NCBI GenBank assembly: GCA_005788205.1
Contig: SXYT01000153.1
Span: forward strand, 1 to 9,942
Direction of reading: 5' to 3'
DNA length: 9,942 nt
From: Actinomycetota bacterium
GTDB lineage: Bacteria > Actinomycetota > Acidimicrobiia > Acidimicrobiales > Ilumatobacteraceae
Positions 7,102-9,942 of the stretch are shown in pieces. The notes under the pieces were generated by a model. The model did not search any database and was not told the DNA's origin. It saw nothing but the letters and a program-made list of their open reading frames with translations. The translations under genes were made by a program, and so were the position numbers. The first letter of the stretch is position 1, and every line of letters starts with the position of its first letter.

Positions 7102-7293
7102 GTGAACGACACCGCAGGCCCGCCGTCCGACGGACCGGGAATCGACCTCGACCGCATCGAGGCTGACCTGGCCGGGGTGGAGACCGCCCTTGCCCGCCTG
7201 GACGAGGGCACCTACTGGACATGTGAGGTCACCGGGGCAGAGATCCCCGCGGAACGCCTTGCCGCAGACCCCACCACGCGCCGCGCCGGCTGA
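7102..7293 (+). CDS. TraR/DksA-like small protein with degenerate zinc finger
   Basis: The product is 63 residues from GTG 7102 (69 if GTG 7084 is used). After a Pro/Gly-rich start comes a helix (about 15-34, IDLDRIEADLAGVETALARL), then DEGTYWTCEVTGAEIPAERL and ADPTTRRAG. This matches the C-terminal half of TraR/DksA proteins, which enter the RNA polymerase secondary channel. The four-cysteine zinc site is nearly gone: only C41 remains of the CxxC pair (the partner position is T44), and the final cysteine pair is absent after ADPTTR. Such metal-free versions are common in actinobacteria, where their role is not settled. The coiled-coil tip acidic pair of DksA is not evident because the N-terminal half is missing. 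It is divergent from the cyclophilin and followed by a hairpin. Confidence 0.75.
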   Translation: MNDTAGPPSDGPGIDLDRIEADLAGVETALARLDEGTYWTCEVTGAEIPAERLAADPTTRRAG

Positions 7294-7310
7294 CCCCGCC
7301 CAGTTGTGAC

Positions 7311-7331
7311 TGCCGTCTCGTCAGGACGGCC
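7311..7331 (+). terminator. Hairpin after the TraR/DksA-like gene, possible terminator
   Basis: GCCGTC (7312-7317) pairs with GACGGC (7325-7330) around a 7-nt loop, 18 nt after the stop codon. There is no T-run behind it, so it would be an actinobacterial-style U-less terminator at best. It overlaps the predicted -35 (7318-7323) of the next gene. Confidence 0.35.
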
Positions 7332-7353
7332 CTCGCCAGTTACACTTCGGGAA
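7318..7353 (+). promoter_or_regulatory. Predicted sigma-A-type promoter for the ferritin-like gene cluster
   Basis: TCGTCA (7318-7323, four of six matches to TTGACA) and TACACT (7341-7346, four of six matches to TATAAT) are separated by exactly 17 bp. Transcription would start near 7353, giving an 80-nt leader before ATG 7433. Unlike the other promoters in the window this one is leadered. Confidence 0.45.
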
Positions 7354-7378
7354 CTGACCGGCCGGTCAATTGTTCCCG
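7348..7378. promoter_or_regulatory. Composite inverted repeat at the predicted transcription start: operator or leader hairpin
   Basis: The core TGACCGGCCGGTCA (7355-7368) is a perfect 14-bp palindrome. It is flanked by CGGGAAC (7348-7354) and its exact complement GTTCCCG (7372-7378), with three extra bases ATT (7369-7371) on the right. As DNA it resembles TetR-family operators placed over the start site. As RNA it would fold into a roughly 12-bp stem with a GGCC loop and a 3-nt bulge, extendable by two G-U pairs. Which form matters cannot be told from sequence. Confidence 0.6.
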
Positions 7379-7432
7379 GGCTCACCCGCCCCGGAGCAGT
7401 GCCCGGCCCCGACAGGGGATCTCCAGGAACAC

Positions 7433-8065
7433 ATGGCACAGGCATCCAAGGCTCGAGCACCTTTCGCACCGTGGGACCGGCGCGAGATCGCGGGTGCGTT
7501 CAGCGTGGAGGAGACCGCACGCCGCGCCGGCCACTACAAGTGGACGGAAATGAAGCTGTTCGAGGCTCTCGGCGGGTGGATCGCGACGGTGCCCGAGCTC
7601 GACGTGAAGATGCGCCTCGGCACCCATTGCTACAAGCACGCCTGGCACGCCGAGCTGTGGCACAAGCGCCTGCCCGAACTGCGCGAGATGAACCCTGACC
7701 GTCTCACCGTGCCCGCCAACGACGCCATGGTGCGCTTCATCGACGCCATGACGGAGCCGGAGGCACCGGAACAGACGATCGAGAAACTGGTCGGTGTCTA
7801 CCGCGTGCTCATCCCCCACTTCATCTCTGCGTACACGTACCACATGAACAACACCAGCGAGATCACGGACATGCCGACGATCCGTTCCATCAAGTTCATC
7901 CTCCAGGATGAGTTCGACGACTGGCGCGACGGCGAGATGCTGCTGCAGTCACTCATCGACACTCCCGAGGAGGCCGACCGGGCCGCCGCCCACCAGGCGC
8001 GGCTCGAGAAGATAATGGTCGAGGCCGGTGGCATCACCGGTCCCGGGAGCATCGGTTTCCAGTGA
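7433..8065 (+). CDS. Ferritin-like protein with incomplete diiron ligand set
   Basis: The product is 210 residues and predicted mainly helical, in four long helices. Helix one (about 34-52) has E39 and E44. Helix two (about 56-82, GTHCYKHAWHAELWHKRL) has a 'E74-x-x-H77' motif preceded by H69 and H72. Helix three (about 114-140, VLIPHFISAYTYHMNN) offers H129, Y134, Y136 and H137 but no glutamate. Helix four (about 148-172, FILQDEFDDWRDGEM) has E160-x-x-D163 where ExxH would be expected. This pattern suggests a ferritin-like bundle with an altered or lost metal site. I recognise no named family and propose the fold from helix and motif layout only. ATG 7433 has AGGA at 7425-7428 ahead of it; the frame opens earlier at 7370 without a site. 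It is the first of four co-directional genes, 25 nt before the next start, and could be the partner subunit of the following protein. Confidence 0.65.
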   Translation: MAQASKARAPFAPWDRREIAGAFSVEETARRAGHYKWTEMKLFEALGGWIATVPELDVKMRLGTHCYKHAWHAELWHKRLPELREMNPDRLTVPANDAMVRFIDAMTEPEAPEQTIEKLVGVYRVLIPHFISAYTYHMNNTSEITDMPTIRSIKFILQDEFDDWRDGEMLLQSLIDTPEEADRAAAHQARLEKIMVEAGGITGPGSIGFQ

Positions 8066-8077
8066 CCGATCCGACAC

Positions 8078-8083
8078 AAGGAG
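8078..8083 (+). promoter_or_regulatory. Strong Shine-Dalgarno for the diiron ferritin-like gene
   Basis: AAGGAG lies 7 nt before ATG 8091. It is the best ribosome binding site in the window and fixes the start over the in-frame upstream extension to 8028, which overlaps the previous gene. It suggests this protein is translated at a high level. Confidence 0.8.
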
Positions 8084-8090
8084 ACACCCA

Positions 8091-8933
8091 ATGAGGAAAT
8101 TCATGCCGGCGAGCGAACTCGCCCGTGATGAGCGGTTCAGCCAGATCACCCAGCGTGACCGCATGGCGGACGGCCGCAGCACCGTGGTGCTCAACAACGA
8201 CCAGAACCGCCGCAGCAACAACCGTCTCACCCCGCAGCGCGGCGACGCCAGCGAGGCGGCGCGCGCACTGATGCACGGCATCTTCGTGGGCGAGATCCAG
8301 GCGCTCGAGGGCGCCGGCCGCACCTGCTGGGACTTCACCACCGGCGAGGAGGCTCCCTTCGCGCTGAAGCTCGACATGGCGCGCCAGGCGTGGGACGAGG
8401 CACGCCACGTGGAGATCAGCTGCAAGCTCAGCGACTGGATGGGCGCAGAAATCGGCCAGTACGCCGAGAACACGGTGCTCTTCGAGGCTGCCTGCTCGGA
8501 TGACCCGGTCCTGCGCCTCGCCGGCGTGAACCGTGCGCTCGAGGGTCTCGCGATCGACGTGTTCACCACCATGAAGGAGTTCGGCGAGATCGCCGGGGAC
8601 CCGTACCTGGAGTTCTGCGAGGACTGGATGCTCGCCGACGAGGTCACCCACGTGAAGATGGGCTCGGACTGGCTGCGCAAGGTCACCGAGAACGACCCGG
8701 AGCGCCGCAAGAAGGCTCTCGAGTTCCAGAACATCGTCGACAAGATGTTCAGCTACGGCGGCAGCCGCAGCGAGTCTGACGAGTCCAGTCTCATGATCGC
8801 CCGCCGTTTCCGTGAGCTCGCCGGTTTCACCGACACCGAGGTCGACTACATCGCAGAGGTCAGCATGCAGGCGCTGAACGAGCGCAAGGCGCAGATCGCC
8901 GAGCGCCAGGCCGCGGTCGCCTCCAAGAACTAG
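8091..8933 (+). CDS. Ferritin-like diiron protein (DUF455-like)
   Basis: The product is 280 residues with a full carboxylate-bridged diiron ligand pattern. Helix one HGIFVGEIQALEGAGR (62-77) carries E68 and E73. Helix two MARQAWDEARHVEIS (96-110) carries E103-x-x-H106. Helix three NRALEGLAIDVFTTMKEF (147-164) carries E151. Helix four WMLADEVTHVKMGSDWL (179-195) carries E184-x-x-H187. The 'EIQALE', 'DEARH' and 'DEVTHV' blocks resemble DUF455/MiaE-like ferritin-superfamily proteins. The N-terminus (1-55) is polar and Arg/Asn-rich, and a C-terminal extension (about 200-280) is helical and charged. Relatives of this fold act as oxygenases, oxidases or iron stores; the reaction here is unknown, but the two ExxH motifs favour a redox enzyme over storage. 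It has a strong ribosome binding site, sits 25 nt after the first ferritin-like gene, and is 7 nt before the next start. Confidence 0.75.
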   Translation: MRKFMPASELARDERFSQITQRDRMADGRSTVVLNNDQNRRSNNRLTPQRGDASEAARALMHGIFVGEIQALEGAGRTCWDFTTGEEAPFALKLDMARQAWDEARHVEISCKLSDWMGAEIGQYAENTVLFEAACSDDPVLRLAGVNRALEGLAIDVFTTMKEFGEIAGDPYLEFCEDWMLADEVTHVKMGSDWLRKVTENDPERRKKALEFQNIVDKMFSYGGSRSESDESSLMIARRFRELAGFTDTEVDYIAEVSMQALNERKAQIAERQAAVASKN

Positions 8934-8940
8934 CCGCCCG

Positions 8941-9492
8941 ATGGCCATCACCGTCTCGCCGGAGACGTTCGACTTCGTCTCGTTCGATGCGGCGTACATC
9001 GCCCGCATCGCCCAGCACGTGGCCGAGCAGCTCGGTGTCTCCGACATCGACTTCGCGATCGAGATCGACGAGACGAGCGCCCTGAACCGGATCGGCACCG
9101 ACACATCCGGCACACCGGTGCAGATCACGGTCCACAGCGGTGCGTTCGAGGACAAGCGTCGTCCGCGCCAGCAGAGCGAGGTCGACACCACCCTCTCGAT
9201 CGCACGGTGCATGCTGCGCGCTCGCGACCGCGTGCGCGGGGGCTTCGCGGACGCACCCGCCGAGAAGGACCTCACCCTGCCGCAGGCAGCCGCATGGGAC
9301 ACGTGGATCATCGCCCGGCTCGCCCGGCTCGACATGCCCGTGAACAAACAGGCATGGCAGTACAACTGGCGCAACCGCCACGGTTTCAACGACCGTGCGG
9401 ACGCGGCGTTCGAGCGCATGTGGCAGGCCGAGTCCATGGACTGGTCCCAGCTCTGCGCCGCCAGTGACGCGGCGCGCAGCATCAGCGCCTGA
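8941..9492 (+). CDS. Hypothetical protein of the ferritin-like cluster, no recognised family
   Basis: The product is 183 residues, and I do not recognise a family. Residues about 15-32 form a helix (AAYIARIAQHVAEQLG). Strand-like segments follow at 36-44 (IDFAIEIDE) and 59-66 (PVQITVHS), then a basic patch (DKRRPRQQSEVD, 71-82). Another helix (83-99) holds the arginine-rich RCMLRARDRVRGG. The C-terminal half is aromatic and helical, with WDTWIIARLARL (119-130) and KQAWQYNWRNRHGFNDR (136-152). There is no signal peptide, membrane segment, ExxH or cysteine cluster (only C90 and C172). The start ATG 8941 lies 7 nt after the previous stop with no good ribosome site, suggesting coupled translation. 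Codon use matches the neighbours. The next start is 10 nt downstream. Co-transcription suggests an accessory or partner role to the ferritin-like proteins, which is inference. Confidence 0.75.
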   Translation: MAITVSPETFDFVSFDAAYIARIAQHVAEQLGVSDIDFAIEIDETSALNRIGTDTSGTPVQITVHSGAFEDKRRPRQQSEVDTTLSIARCMLRARDRVRGGFADAPAEKDLTLPQAAAWDTWIIARLARLDMPVNKQAWQYNWRNRHGFNDRADAAFERMWQAESMDWSQLCAASDAARSISA

Positions 9493-9502
9493 ACCAACGG
9501 CC

Positions 9503-9942
9503 GTGGGACGCGAGGTCAACCAGAGGACATTCCGCGTCAACGGAGCCGACCTTGCCGTGCGGGAGGCCGGTGACACCGGTGCACCGCTCGTCGTCCTGGC
9601 CCACGGCTTCCCCGAGACCGCACACAGCTGGCGTCACCAGATGGTCCCGCTCGCAGAGGCCGGATGGCACGTGGTCGCGCCCGACCAGCGCGGATACGGC
9701 CGCAGCTCCGCACCGCGCGAGGTCGGCGCGTACGGCACCGATGAGCTGAGTGCCGACCTTCTCGGGCTGGCCGAGGCGCTCGGTCACGAACGGGCCGTCT
9801 ACGTGGGCCATGACTGGGGAGCACTGCTCCTGTGGGACCTGTGCCGTGTGCACCCCGGGCGCGTCATCGCAGGCGTGGCGGCGAGCGTGGCGTTCGCCGA
9901 CTGGCCGGCCCCGCCGCTCGACATCATGGCGAAGCGCTACGG
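9503..9942 (+). CDS. Alpha/beta-hydrolase, epoxide-hydrolase type, 3' truncated
   Basis: A frame opens at GTG 9503 and runs uninterrupted to the window edge, giving 146 residues, about half of a usual family member. The oxyanion-hole motif HGFPE (34-38), DQRGYGRSSAP (61-71) and the nucleophile elbow GHDWGA (102-107) with Asp104 are all present. An Asp nucleophile inside G-H-D-W-G is typical of soluble epoxide hydrolases and haloalkane dehalogenases; HGFPE-type starts favour the epoxide hydrolase side. The lid tyrosines and the catalytic His and acid would lie beyond the edge, so the activity cannot be confirmed here. The start is 10 nt after the previous stop, on the same strand, so it likely belongs to the ferritin-like operon. 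A weak ribosome site leaves the exact start slightly uncertain. Confidence 0.85.
   Translation, partial: MGREVNQRTFRVNGADLAVREAGDTGAPLVVLAHGFPETAHSWRHQMVPLAEAGWHVVAPDQRGYGRSSAPREVGAYGTDELSADLLGLAEALGHERAVYVGHDWGALLLWDLCRVHPGRVIAGVAASVAFADWPAPPLDIMAKRY

Noticed and set aside
9306..9335. 9-bp tandem repeat GCCCGGCTC, two copies
   Set aside because: It encodes an ordinary ARLARL helix repeat inside the unknown gene; two short copies are expected in GC-rich coding DNA.
8034..9497. 487-residue open frame on the minus strand opposite the ferritin-like genes
   Set aside because: It mirrors the codon bias of the well-supported plus-strand genes, has no recognisable motif, and spans the gene junctions of the opposite strand.
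1..9942. CRISPR array, tRNA, insertion sequence or phage genes
   Set aside because: I saw no spaced direct repeats, no cloverleaf-like stretch, no transposase motif and no break in base composition; the long antisense frames come from GC bias.

Overview
The window is GC-rich and almost fully coding. It looks like a chromosomal piece of an actinobacterium, most plausibly class Acidimicrobiia (Ilumatobacter-like). The reasons are a strong G/C third-position bias, frequent GTG and TTG starts, four start codons sitting 6 nt after a TANNNT -10 box (the leaderless layout common in Actinobacteria), and a secreted-type protein with threonine-rich 'TTTVPATTT' linkers typical of Acidimicrobiia. The taxonomic call is an inference from style, not from a marker gene. 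No rRNA, tRNA, CRISPR, transposase or phage gene was seen. No stretch longer than 300 bases lacks a gene; the longest gap is 7294-7432.

Left part (1-5311). A 5'-truncated phosphodiester glycosidase-family protein (+) meets, with a 1-bp gap, a three-gene minus-strand operon. Read from its promoter at about 4380, the operon encodes an AI-2E-family membrane permease, a zinc-type (ReAV-like) asparaginase, and a metallo-beta-lactamase-fold hydrolase with a C-terminal winged helix. The genes are chained by a 4-bp GTGA overlap and a 1-bp TGATG overlap. A 49-bp divergent spacer separates the operon from a plus-strand MpaB/DUF2236 haem-oxygenase-like gene.

Middle part (5283-7293). On the minus strand a cytoplasmic cyclophilin is followed, through a 4-bp TTGA overlap, by a YcaQ/AlkX-type DNA glycosylase-like gene. 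The latter runs 29 bp into the end of the MpaB-like gene. Divergent from the cyclophilin is a 63-residue TraR/DksA-like protein whose zinc finger has decayed.

Right part (7294-9942). A 139-bp regulatory gap holds a hairpin, a promoter with a good 17-bp spacer, and a composite inverted repeat at the predicted transcription start. It leads into four co-directional genes: a 210-residue ferritin-like protein with an incomplete metal site, a 280-residue ferritin-like protein with a full diiron ligand set, a 183-residue protein I do not recognise, and an alpha/beta-hydrolase of epoxide-hydrolase type cut by the window edge. This cluster is the best candidate here for an undescribed system: possibly a two-subunit diiron oxygenase or oxidase with an accessory protein and a hydrolase. 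That reading is inference; the sequence shows the linkage and the ligand pattern but no substrate.
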